Assembly (NCBI GenBank): GCA_003344405.1
Contig: NOWV01000030.1
Span: forward strand, 186,001 to 250,000
DNA: 64,000 nucleotides
Origin: Trichoplax sp. H2
Lineage: Eukaryota > Placozoa > Uniplacotomia > Trichoplacea
Reading direction: 5' to 3'
Below are positions 27,601 to 40,600 of the stretch, piece by piece (the stretch's first letter is position 1; each line of letters opens with the position of its first letter). Below the pieces are notes generated by a model, which did no database searches, was not told where the DNA came from, and worked only from the letters and a program-made list of their open reading frames with translations. Position numbers and translations under genes: made by a program.

Positions 27601-30600
27601 ACAATTACACTTGCTTTGACAATTATCTCCATAGTAACCTTTACTACATTCTACAGCAAGCAGAATAAATTTCAATTTACATCGTCAGTATTAACGATAA
27701 AGTAGCCTTTAACGTAATTAATATTAATCTTATTAATGCAAGAACGCAATTCCGATAATGAAATATTCCATATCACATACCTCTCAAGCAAATAACTGAT
27801 TGATTCATTATCAACTTTTCTAATTATGAGATTAAAAATGAAGCAAAATTTGATGCTATTCTAGTAATATATTTTAAAAGTCCTTTAAATACGAATAGAT
27901 AATATGCTTACAGTTTTAGAATATTCTTTTATCAAATTTATGTAATTATATATATAATGAGAAGTTAAATTCTTATTTTCCTAATTTATTAAATTACTAG
28001 GTGCTAGCTATATTCAAATGGTAATGACACTTACCACAGGTAACTCCATCAGCTGCTAACTTGTAAAATTTAGGACATTCACACTTATAGCTGCCAATGG
28101 TATTTACACATTGATACTGGCATTGTGACTTGCCTGTTTTGCATTCGTCGATATCTGCAGTGACATATCATGGAAATAAATTATCACCAAAGTGCAATGT
28201 GCGATACGAATATAAGCTTGGCGCATCTATGCGTTAGATACCAAGACATGAACATATATGATATACGGTACAAAGATACTAATAGCATACATAAAAAATG
28301 CTAACCTATGCATTTTCTTAAATCATCAGCTAGTTGATAGCCAGGCAAACAAGTGCATCGAAAACTTTCGTTGTCGTCGCCATAGGACCGACATTCATGT
28401 TCACAATCACCATTGTTTATAGAGCATGGATGCGGATCGCCATCTGAATGATTAAAATTAAGCCTGATTATTTACTAAAATAACACTCCTTCATCTGATT
28501 AGCTAATCAGAATGACATTATATAGAATATACTTAGTATTATGGATAATTGGAAAATATAAGAGATGCTTAAGTTAGCAAGTGGCGCTATAAGAGTTAAA
28601 ATACTGCTTCAAGAATGAAGTCTGCTACGAGGATTTAAACGAACCTTCACAAGTATGGGTACCAGGAATTAATTTACGATCAGGTATACATTTACAAGTA
28701 TAGCTACCATACGTATTGAAGCAGATATCACTGCAATCTGCTGTATGTTCTTCACATTCGTTGATATCTACAATATTTGAGTTCATCATAAGCTATTAAT
28801 GAAAACTTTTTTGATATTTTCTTATTATTGCTGGCGATGGCTTACCAAGACAAGTTTTACCATCGGGCGCCAATCGAGTTCCAGCTTGACATAAACAGGT
28901 CATAGTTCCACTAGAGTCATAGTCACAGCCAAATTGGCACTTTCCTCGGTTAGTAATACATGGGTTATTAAATTCTGAAAGTAAAAACAAAAACTAATCC
29001 ATCTAAAAATCTCACTGAAGTCCAGCTAAAATTTTAAATCATCCTTGAAAATATATTTCATATTTATCGGTAGCTGAATCACATGAGCTATCGTTCAGGC
29101 CATTTGCTATGAAATTACGTAGATATATGTGGTCTACTTTTAGACGAAAATTTGTATTTTTCTATTCTTTCATCTGTGTTTATGTATGGTATATCGATGT
29201 GATAATTACTATTGATTACTTAAAAATGAGTTTAATTCTTGTACATTACACAGATATCAACTTTTATAAAGCTTTAAATATTTTCGATTACAATTATTTT
29301 TCATCTCTACTTACTCATACAATGCAATCCATCAGCTTGTAAGATCATTCCACTTGGGCACGCGCAACTCTTAACTTTAGTAGAAGGATTATATAAACAC
29401 TGCTTTTCACAGCCACCATTTTCAGTTTTACATGGATTGGAGTCTATGTTATAATTATCGATCAATTATGTATATATTCCATATATAAGATTATAGCATT
29501 TATAGGATTTAACAAATTCATTACAGACTATAAGTAAATGACCTTATGAATATATTTTGTCTAGAAACTATATAATGATGTATTAATATCTACCCTTGGA
29601 GCAGTGGGTTGTATTATATCTAAAATGTCCATCGTGGCATTCACACTCATAACTTCCTATAGTGTTACGGCAACTTTGCTGACAATCATGGCGACTTGTG
29701 GCACACTCATCGATGTCTGGAAAAGAGAATATAAAATATCTTGTAGCACTCGCATTACAGTATATAAGCTACAGCTAAGTGAACAGTATATACTATTAAT
29801 GCGAGCAAGCAGTAAATTTCCTTACCGTTTTCACACCTAGGTCCGGTAAAACCTTTAGGACAGTCACAACCAATTACAACGAATTTACTATTCACCGACG
29901 CATAAGTACAATTGCCGCCGTTCTTGCATCTATCCTCAGAGCAGTCTTCTACGTTGCTAACTATTAAGATTTGCAGTTTGAATAACTTTTAAAAATTTTG
30001 AAATAAAATAATGAGAGACATAGAATATCAACTTATGCCCCTATATATGCAATAATAACTTGATCTATTAGATTAGAAATTACGTCAGTCACGTTTTAGA
30101 TTTTGCCCTAAGCTCTTAACGTATTCTGTACAGTATTATCAATTATGTCTTGCTATAGTGTGGTAGCATTTTATTAAAATTGTAATGCGAAATATTTTCT
30201 GAAATTGTCTAGTTACTGTAGTCTAATCGACAGATTATATTCTAGAACATGAGTACACAATCCAATTACACCTAGTATTGTAACAGGCAGGAGTATAATG
30301 AACACATATCTTATAGTCAGAAAAATTTATCTTTTTTACCGTATTTATCCTCTATTCCATCCCGATGACATTAGTATCACATACTTTAAAATTGTTAAAT
30401 TTAATTAGACTACCTAGTGTGATTGCGAAGTCTAAAGACTCCGATGCTGACAGAATAATCTCCATATTATAGTACTATAATTCACAAGTTATATTGAAGA
30501 ATATCAATAACAACACTGATATACACCATTTGCGTTTGCAATGTTTATAGCCATAGTTTATCATGAAAACTATGCTAATAAAATTAAAGTTTCAATTAAA

Positions 30601-33600
30601 ATGTGGGTTAGCACTGATGTTCATTGGCTAAACACTATAACGACAACTTACGGCCATTGCATTATTTATGAAAATGATTAATACAGTTGTACTTGCTTCT
30701 GTAAGATAGTTTCTTAGCTGAAATACTAGCTTGAAAGGTTATCTACGTGCTAAATTGATTTATACATAGAACTAATTTTACATAAATAGAAATATTTCTG
30801 ATAGTAAACATAACAGAGCATGACTCATTATCCAAAGCAATGAAATAGGTTCTCGACAAAGGAATTAATTAATAAAGAAATTTAACGCGCGCAGTTTACG
30901 GTAGGTCGAACGGTACCAAAGTTACGTTGTAGAATATTGTATAAAATAATCCACTCTGCGTTTAATTATCTTGCAATTAGAATTGATCCTAGAAAATGGT
31001 TGCATATTAGCAACTGATCTATATATGATCGTGCAACAAATAAGTAATAAGCATTCAGTTATAATCGAAATGACGTTCGATCAGTCATGTTTCTACAAGC
31101 GATTACCATATTACCTGACTACATAAAAGTTGACTGTAAAGCGTATTAAAATCTTTCCAGTTTAAAAAATTATCTATTAATTATCACTATTAGCCTTATC
31201 ATGTCTGCGACGTAAGCAATATTATTAATGTATTAATTTTTACTATCTATGCAATAGTTACTGTCTACACTGATCGATACTATACAGTATAATAATATGT
31301 ATTACTATGTTATCGTCTTCGTTACCATATTATCTATTCGTCAATAATTATAATAAACTATTATTGTTCAATCAATGAATAGGGTGGAGACCCGAAAACA
31401 ATACTAATGTCTTAAATAGCCTTGATTAAGTTGAATGAAACCTACTTGATTATGGGGATGAAGTTAATGTTGGTTTCAATGTGTAGCATTGTAAAGACAG
31501 TAAACCTAGAATCTCATTTCTAATGTACGTGTATAACGATATAGGCCAAAGTTATTATATCATCGATGGCCCTTTCCTTGAGGTGTATTGTAAGCATTCT
31601 ATAAATGATAATAATAATTCTAAAATCAATATACTGTAGTATAAAGTCCAGTGCTAACTCCAAGGGTCTGATACTTCTATTTTAGGCTCATTCGAGATTT
31701 AAAATACGTAGAAATATTTCGTCATGCAAAAAATAAGTTGCATGTACAGTATAATATGTGTTATATTATGTAATTTCCTGACAGGTGGAGGTAATTAGAT
31801 AGAAGATAAGATAAAGAACAAAAGGCTAGCCAGATAAATTGAGGACAGAGGGCATGAATAGGATATAAGCCTCGGGCAATCATTGCGATCACCGAGTGTT
31901 TTATTTTGAGGCTGTATCAATTTGTGTTTAGTAATACTTTGGTTCTATTTCTCCACGATTACAATTATCTTTTGCTGTTCAAGTTATCAAATATCCTTAT
32001 TGTATATCGTACATGAATCACTAACATAATTGTACTACAATGTTACAGACGCCAATATGACTAGTGAAGTTCAAATTTCCATGGTATCATATAAGACTTA
32101 ATATTTATCTTTTTCGAGTTGATCCGATAGACCGCTATTTTTATGAAATTTCTTTACATGTTAATGAAGAGAACTGAATATCAATTACCAAGCTATTGAC
32201 GATCATAAAGTAATTGTTACCGTTCTACATTGATAACGCTCTATTTGCCGCAAGGTCGTCTCCGTTATAAACATAGAAAGCAATAGTTTTATGTTTATAT
32301 ACTACATAATGATCGAGTTATAGATATCACTAAAGAAAACATTTTAGACAATAGCAATATTTGGTTACTGATCATTGCCGACAATTTTCTAAAAGGGCAA
32401 AAAATATGAACTATTTTTCTCAGTGCCAATCTCGTTGTGATAATTTAAGCACTGATAGGAGCAAGTTACGTTAAGAAACAACTAAGCGCTAATTCTATAT
32501 GACAAAGTACACGATTACAAAATCTAATCTATTTTATTCGAAAGTAAAAAAAGCTCTTAAAATGTTTTGAAGTTTTATTGTCTAGCACTGAAAAGAATAG
32601 CAAAACAGTTGAAATCTATAAGCTATATCAATATTCTGTTTTTGTAGTATATTTAAATGATACACTTTTCTCTTTGGTTCTCGGTGTTAATATTTTTATG
32701 CGAATCCATCATTATTATGGTATACAGTAGAGCTATATAGAACTTACGTTTACTTGTTTGACACCTTTCAATAAATCCATACTTTCCATTGAAAGGTTGG
32801 CAAGGATTTATTGAAGGTGATATCACAGTGTTTTTATTCAGATAACTCCATCTTTATCATTCTTATGTCGATAAAATGGGCAAAGGTAATATTCTAATAG
32901 CAATATGCGAGACGTCACCAGTAATAACTTATAGACTCGTTAACCACAAAATTAAAAGTACGTCTAAAATCCCTTACGAAACACTATAATTTTTAAAGTC
33001 GTATACTGTACTCGTATTGCTTAATGATAACAGCAATTTAGTAGGCAGTCATATTGTAAGAAGTATCGCAAGGAAGACCTTAGTAGGCAGTAAGTGCAAA
33101 TACGTAGACGTTGAAAATGAAACTATTGAGCTGCAAATTACTACATATCTCGGAAGTACAAAACTCGACCATAAATGAGATTAAGCATTGAAACTATTGT
33201 AGATGCACAGGCATATTTTGAATTTTAAGGACAAATGATTACACGTAAAAATTTGGCTATAAATGGATACCTATACAAAGCATCCTCTATCATTTTTCAA
33301 TTCTCGAAAAAAATATTTATTTATTAACAGTGGAGGAGCTGTAGTTAGGTAGAATTATAGAACACAGAAATAACGGTCCATTGTAGATCTATTAAATTTA
33401 TCAAGCTATAGCCGAAGTAGTTCAAAAGTTATTGATAATCCACTTAATGTCTATCAACATCTTGAATCATAATGGGGATTCAAAGGTAGTCTGTAACTAA
33501 TGGTAAGCCGGTACTGATCGACAGTGATAGCGTGAGGACTGGGTATTTTACTTTTGAATTCTTACTAACCCCTTTTCGTACATCCTTTTTCATTATTATT

Positions 33601-34646
33601 GACTTGCTGCCAACCAGGACAACAGACATAAGTATCGACGTATTCTGTTATTGGTACCCAGGTTTTAACTAGTTCTTGATTTGTTCTGTGATAAAAATAT
33701 TATGAAATATATTTATTTCAAGTAATATAATACAGTAGAATTAAAAGGAACTATATCCTTGTATCCCTTTAGAATCGCCCTAAGTTACTTTACAAAGATT
33801 AAAAAATAAATGCATTACATAGATTATTAACTACCATTAATGATAACTTACATATTTTTCATTTCTACACACCACTGAGGGCATCGATCACTCTTAATAT
33901 GGGTTCGAAATTCTTTAGTTACATTAACCGATGTTTGAACTAATTCTTGTTTTGTTACTTTTCTTCGATCTCGACAGACGTGCGGCCTAATAGAAAAACA
34001 GTGAGAAAATTACTGTTGCCGATCATTTTAAGATTATAATTCATAAATATAAGTAATATCTGATTCTAAAGGTATCGGTACGGCAGAATTACAAATGTTA
34101 TAATGACAGTAATAACCATGTAACATTTGATCAAATTAAGCATACGATTTCATTAGCTACAAGCCGCAGATTAAAACATAATAGCAGTTTTATACTTGAT
34201 ACGATTGCAATGGCTGAATTTTAAGACTATCTTCATGAGTACATCTATCATATATTGTACTTCAGCGCCCATCGTTGGGAAGCACAGTTACTGTATATTG
34301 TAATTCAGGGAGTAGAATTAAATGGTACAGTGGTTATCAAATGACGAATGATCAAAGCCATGCAAGAAAATTGTGCATTAAAGTTTACTAATATGCTACG
34401 CAGACAGTTCAAGATTTTGCTTGGATTGTAACTTCAATTAATAAAATACTAACATCATCATGCGATCATCATAGAAACAATAAGCTTCTTACTACTGATA
34501 AGTAGGAAAACTAAGAACAACATCGCAAACTAATTTACTTACATCTTGGGATCCAGTTCTTGATTGCTTGTTGCTCTTTGAGAGATAATTAAAGCAACCA
34601 GGGCCAAAGAGAATATGCATGTCCTCGATCTTAGTAAAACTTTCAT
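24610..34646 (-). CDS. Secreted EMI and multiple-EGF-domain protein, MEGF6-like
   Basis: Transcript-order exons: 34543-34646, 33852-33986, 33570-33685, 29826-29960, 29594-29716, 29315-29443, 28846-28974, 28645-28767, 28306-28443, 28035-28154, 27519-27650, 27271-27408, 27049-27177, 26784-26915, 26416-26679, 26135-26263, 25877-26002, 25643-25771, 25424-25552, 25150-25281, 24909-25034, 24610-24752. They join in phase to 986 residues. The order is: signal peptide (hydrophobic [11 protein letters not shown] after [10 protein letters not shown]); EMI domain in exons 2-3 ([15 protein letters not shown]); one EGF module; six EGF modules including calcium-binding types beginning DIDEC, DINEC, DIDEC; then 13 short MEGF/laminin-like EGF modules (pattern [10 protein letters not shown] ... 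CDC). It ends soon after the last module with no membrane segment, so it should be an extracellular-matrix or secreted protein. This matches vertebrate MEGF6 rather than transmembrane MEGF10/11, though MEGF6 is longer. Each EGF exon is phase 1-1 with one module, except 26416-26679, which holds two. Confidence 0.9.
29961..33569 (-). other. 3.6-kb intron between EMI and EGF exons
   Basis: This is by far the largest intron in the window. It separates the EMI-encoding exon from the first EGF exon of the MEGF6-like gene, while most other introns in the gene are 100-400 bp. It contains one exon-like minus-strand stretch around 32747-32815 with a good GTAAGT donor but no acceptor in phase with its neighbours. 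Otherwise only A+T-rich non-coding sequence was seen. An intronic enhancer is possible but not shown. Confidence 0.7.
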
Positions 34647-37600
34647 GTTGCTGTCAATTAAATCGCTGAAATTCTTTTATATTAGAGAACTTATTCAATT
34701 GATCTTTGGGATATCACTTTACAAAGATCTTCTTCCACTCAATTACAACCTATAACTAAATAATCAGGCAGAAAAATTAACTAAAGGACGATTGGCAGGG
34801 AGATGTGAGTTAGCTACTGTTACAAAAACGGATACGCTAAGAAAAATTTGTAAAATAAGTTGTTGTTTAATTCGGTAAGCAAAGTTAACAGACCAAATAA
34901 TTGATTGAAACAACGATTGAGCAAGAAATTTATGCTCATTACAATTTTAAATTTCGGTTATTTGATCTTATACGTGCCATGCAACAATATAATTAATCAA
35001 CACGCAGACAGGCATAGAGATTAAAAAATTAATGCACGTTGGATAGGCTGAAAAAACGATCTATCAATGAATTAATTTAAAATTTTTTCTGCATAATTTC
35101 GGCCTTTTTAACAGACGCGGTAACGTTGCAAGAATTGGAGAATGTTAAGAACAAACAAGATAGTTTTCCTTCTTTTCTCCCCGATGTACGTATTTGTCAA
35201 AATATACTTTGATCGTTTATAACACAACTCTTGGGCAAGTATTGGCAGTTTGTCAAATGATCATAACGATTTTTGAAATTTTTTCTTTAACAATTTTTAC
35301 TTACGACAACCACGACACTCGTCTTCTTGAAATATTGGTAATCATTGAATAGCACACCGCTGAATTAATTATTTCAATATGTAGCATGTAATCAAGCAAT
35401 AGCTAGATTTAAAATTATCGTTTTACCCTTTACTGGCTATACGTCTTGCTGTAAAGTGAAAAACCAGTAAGCGTTGCATTAATAACCGAGAGTAAATAAG
35501 AAGTCGATTATTATGTCATAGTATGGCCTACTAATTTACTATCATGTGCCAGCGTATTAGCTAAAAGATAAATTTATCCATAGGCCATTGTCTACTATGT
35601 TAAGTGAAGAATTTCTTCTTTTTAATTAATAATAATTGTTGTAATAAAAAGTTATGCGCCACATTAGATAGCCACGGTTAGTAACAAAAAAAGAGGAAGG
35701 TGTAAGATCGTCAAGATGTATAGACAATAAGAACGGATACAAAAGAGAAGAATAACAACTACTAATGATAGTTTTATTGTCATTTTTAAGAGATTGCTTA
35801 TTTTCTTATCCAGTTTAGGTTGCTTTTTATAAGGCATTTTATCCTTGAGCATCTTATTATTTGATCAAGCTGAGTCTAGCTAAACACAAAGGGCAATCAT
35901 AAATCCTCCTTCTCAGCCCTGATTAGAAGATCAAATCATACCTTTATCCCAAAACTACAATAGTACTGTAATTATGGACGGATTTATTACGTAGGTGTTT
36001 CACTTCGTTTAAAAAGATTAGTTCATCTCTGTCCTACTATTTCATTAATTTGTTCCAATTTATTGTTGTAGAGAAAGTTTCCAAGCCAATGAAGAAAATG
36101 CCATAGAGGCAAAAATTTTTGTGGGGAATGCATACGTACTATATCAAATGCAATAATTTCCATCTATCAATATTGTGTCATCAGATACAGCTAATGATAT
36201 TAAAACACTCCCGTTTTCTTAGAAATGAACAAAAACTTAATTTTAAACCATTAAACTCGATTATGATTTATAAGATGAGATTCTTAATTGTACAATAACA
36301 TTTTATAAATATAATCATCAAATTAAGCCTGTAAGTAGAATAGATGAGGAATCATCAATTAATGAATGAAAGTTAATCTGAGTCAACCAAGGCAATTTCG
36401 AGTTAAATTAACTAGCGGAAAGCTTGAAAACAGTTGCCATCATAAATTAAATTTAAAATTGTAAAGTGATTTGCCTAGCTATGAATATTAGATGATGCAG
36501 GTCTGGATTTGTGGCCTCATTTTTAGCGATCCATGGCTGAACAAAAATAATACTTTCTCTTATTCTTATTAACTGAAGTTGCAAAAATCTCTTTGAATGT
36601 TAGTGACAGAAGCTTTGTAGTCAGGATACATTCTATCGTTATAGTTATTACTGTACATTGGAGAGCTATGCATGATACAGGTTTCAATCTAATAGCAGCT
36701 CATGTAGCAGTATTCTTTGCAATCCATTGCCTTATCCGTTGAATAATATCAAATGTAAACAATATTGTACGATAAATTTCCATGACAAAGAGCCATGTGG
36801 CGTAATCAGGTAATGTAACATAGATGCGATGTTATGACATATCTTCTAAATAGAAACAATCATCAAGGTAATTGCAATAGATGTTTCAAGTATCTGAACG
36901 TAAATTAGTTCTTTATTTTTAATTGTAATAGATAGTATAGAGACACGTGCACGGCGGAATTATGAAATAAATTTCGAATCATTTTAATAATATTAATATT
37001 GATCTAAGTCATCAAAGAGTGCATTTCGACGTCATCTCCGTTCACTAGGTAAAATCCGGCTGATTTATTCATTCTAGCTGTTATTTTTATGTTTTACGTG
37101 ATGAAATGACCGCAGCAGTAACTAAGACGATGGGATCAAATTTTAGAATAGTACTGCACGATGTTTACGGATCCTAAATTGAAACAATTAACAGCCTCCA
37201 GGGTAGAATTAAATGGACATAGCAACTACCACTGTATAGATGTACCTGAAGGCGGCCGGTTACCAATAGTAAGTTGGAAAAAATTAGCAGGCAAAATTAT
37301 TTGATTTAATCTCATATAATCGAGTTTTAGTAATTGAGCATTGCTAATTATTAAAAACTTTTTCAACTTTTTATGACCTCATAATCATACGTTCCTCTAT
37401 AATTGATCACCTCGTAATACGAGGATTATACGCGTATACCGTAGTATGTCAATAACTACTAATCAATTAAATATTTATTTACGTTTTATGAATTAAAATT
37501 TAACATAGAAAATTTATAATACTGTTTGTTGATTCATGCTGAGTATATTTGACTAGCCAACTATTTTGCAATCTATTCATTTAAAAGTTTACTGATCGAT

Positions 37601-40600
37601 CAATCAATCATTCATACGTATAATACTAAATAATTGATCGATATGGAGCTATGCTATATTTATACGGTACTACCGTTTAAGTATTTCATCGATGCCATTA
37701 GTCGTTTGAAACTTCTTATACTGTACAGATAGTATCGCAGCAAAAGAGAAATTTTAATAAAGATCAGCCTAATATAATTGGCAATAACTGAATGTAAAAA
37801 TTCAGTTAATAAATTAGTAAAAAGATTTCCCGTAAAATTTACCTTCCATTCATAAGTACAGTATGCTACTGTATTTTTAAATCCATTGGTATGATACAGT
37901 GGACTATTTATCATAGTATTTAGTTTAACAGCTGCTAAAGATCGCTAATGACTGATTCAAAGACATATTCAGTCCTTTTTATTCCTGTATTCTTGGTACT
38001 CAGATGAGCTGTGTATTTACGATTAGGGTTAAAAGTAGAGAATGCTTGTAATTAAAATTGCACTTACGTGGGAGTAATATTTAGAGCAGTTTGCCTGTAT
38101 ATGTATATATACAAAAAAAGGCATTCCTTGTGTACGTCGTAAATATTTCGCTCGTTTTGTTTACTGTTTGATCGACTTTGCCCGAAGGATTATTAAAATC
38201 TGTTGTACTATGCCAGTAGTTACTATAGTATTAATAAGATGCGCTTTTATAGATTGAAAAGAGCGTCTATAAAGCTGTTGATGCAATCTGGATTTGTGGA
38301 AGTTTTTTTAATTTAATTTCCTAAAATAGAATAGAAAGCATATTGTATTCATTTCTGTACTACAGGGACTCTATCCTTAATGTATTTCTACAGTATCTTA
38401 TGAAGGTTCTAGACCCAATCAGGTAAGAATCTCAAAATATATGTCGCCAAATTGATTACATCCGTTAAGTAAACTACTGTATTGATAGTATAGATTCAAT
38501 AGGCTCAATAAAGCCCTAGAGATTCTTCGTATGAAGCTATCTCAGCTAGCACAAAAATCGGAAATCTATTTATTAGAAATAAGTACGATGGAATCTGATT
38601 GACAGGTACCTTACTTTTCCTTCGTAACTTTATTTACATTAGTCAATAAAATTGAAAGAATTCGAGACAACGGCTAAAATAAGATACAGACTAGGCTTTG
38701 CAATTGATATTTCCCATTAATTACAGTCTCAATAGCATCAGATTATCGAATTAATTATGTTTATTTAATGTTAGCGAATGTCCATCCAAGAGTTGCCTTT
38801 GAATAATGAGTGATCGTCGCTTTCATTTAAAAAATTTTCGTTTAGTTCTGATTAGAGTATTAATACTGCTAAGTGCAACCTAGACTATTTTTTCTTTTTA
38901 TGAAATTTTTTGAAGTAAATGCTATGACTAATGTAACAAGAATTCCTTGCACTGCCTATTCTTGAAGATAAAAATGTTGCTTGCTTACTAATTATATACG
39001 CGTATAATGATATGGCAAAAGAATAAGCCAATACATTTCAGCATACAGTAGCTAAAAGTGCGGTTGCAGCTGCTATTTATGATAATTCTAAATAAATTCC
39101 TTCACTTGAAGTGGTGGTAATACTTATTTTTGTGAGCTTTAAAATTTTTATTTAGAGTCATTATTGGTATTTCTATACACGTATAAATTCTTGCTTATTG
39201 TCATAACTTTATCATCATAGAGTAATGTATACCGTAATTATCTTAGCGGTATTTACGAAATTAAATAGCTTTCATACATTACGGCCAATGGCCTAGAAAA
39301 AATTTGAATAATTTTGTCTAATGTTTTACAGTCGTTTCAGAAACTCTGTGCCCCTATGTGCCTCATTAACAAAAATCGATTGTAATCTAGAAGTTTAGTG
39401 GCAATTTTATTTGTATAACAGTTACTTCAGTAGTACTTTAACTAGATTTCAGCGTATGCAAGTTGATATCAGCTTTATGAAAGATATTGTCAGGAAATAA
39501 CTAATTATTATTATATTTGATTGATGTACTAAGATTTCCCGCTATTGTATATGCTATGCATATCGAAAATGAGTTTAATTCTTACGAATATCATTTGATT
39601 TTCAACTGCTACTATTGACTACCAGTTCTTTCTTGAAATTCAGGTACTCAGTAACACCCATGTTTTCAATGTTGTACAATAGACTCCGCCAGTTTATGAA
39701 AATTTCTTAGAATACTAACTGAAACTGTCCTATACAAACTTAAGATATGAATACCATCTTAGTAACTTGAATGCTATCTTCAATTGGACTTATTTTTGGC
39801 ACAATTTTCAGCAAAATCTTAAATTATACATTATCTGTATAAATGATAGCCCAATCGCTCAATCTATAGCATAGTCTGATAGAAACTGCTGTAGAATTAT
39901 TACTACTCATATCGAATGCCAGCAGAAATACAAGTTTCATGCCATTACAACAAGATCACTACCGATAGAATCCCGTTTCGATTAGTTAAAACTCTATTTC
40001 TTCGCTATGCAGCGCTGGATGTGTTGGTATCTACCGTGTGGCAGGGAAATTAAATAGTATATAATAACAATATTCTGAGTTTATTATGGGAAATTTAATT
40101 TTTGAGATATTTTTTCACTCATTTGCTGGCTATTTGTTTCAAACCGTCGAAAGATAGCCATGAATAACGGCAGAAATGGCAGCTATTTCTCGTCGAATGT
40201 TACGCTGAAGAAGTCAGTTAATTCATTTTTTTTGCAGTGTACGAGTATGCTGTCAATGCTATACTAAAGCAGTATTTATACATAAACATTCACTTAAGGG
40301 ATGGTATCAATAGAATTCAGAGCCAGCTGAAAGTGGTATTATAGTAGATTTCATTCCTTTTAAACAGTTTTGTGCGTTGATCAGGTATTCATAAATGAAT
40401 TAGCCCAATTCTTCGTTAAATATTTAATATAGCACGTCATCGATCTGCAATACGTTTTATATTTATACACAAGACGTTTATTATACGTCATTGCCTCAAT
40501 TGCTCGCACTAATGATGCGCGAGATATTTTATGTAAGGAAATGCTTTTTCACTTTTCTTACTTGAACTTAGTACTCAAATTGGAATAGCACTCAAATTGG

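Noticed and set aside
27484-27705. Plus-strand 73-codon frame rich in Thr/Ile/Ala
   Set aside because: It is the reverse complement of an EGF exon with clear cysteine spacing and splice sites on the minus strand.
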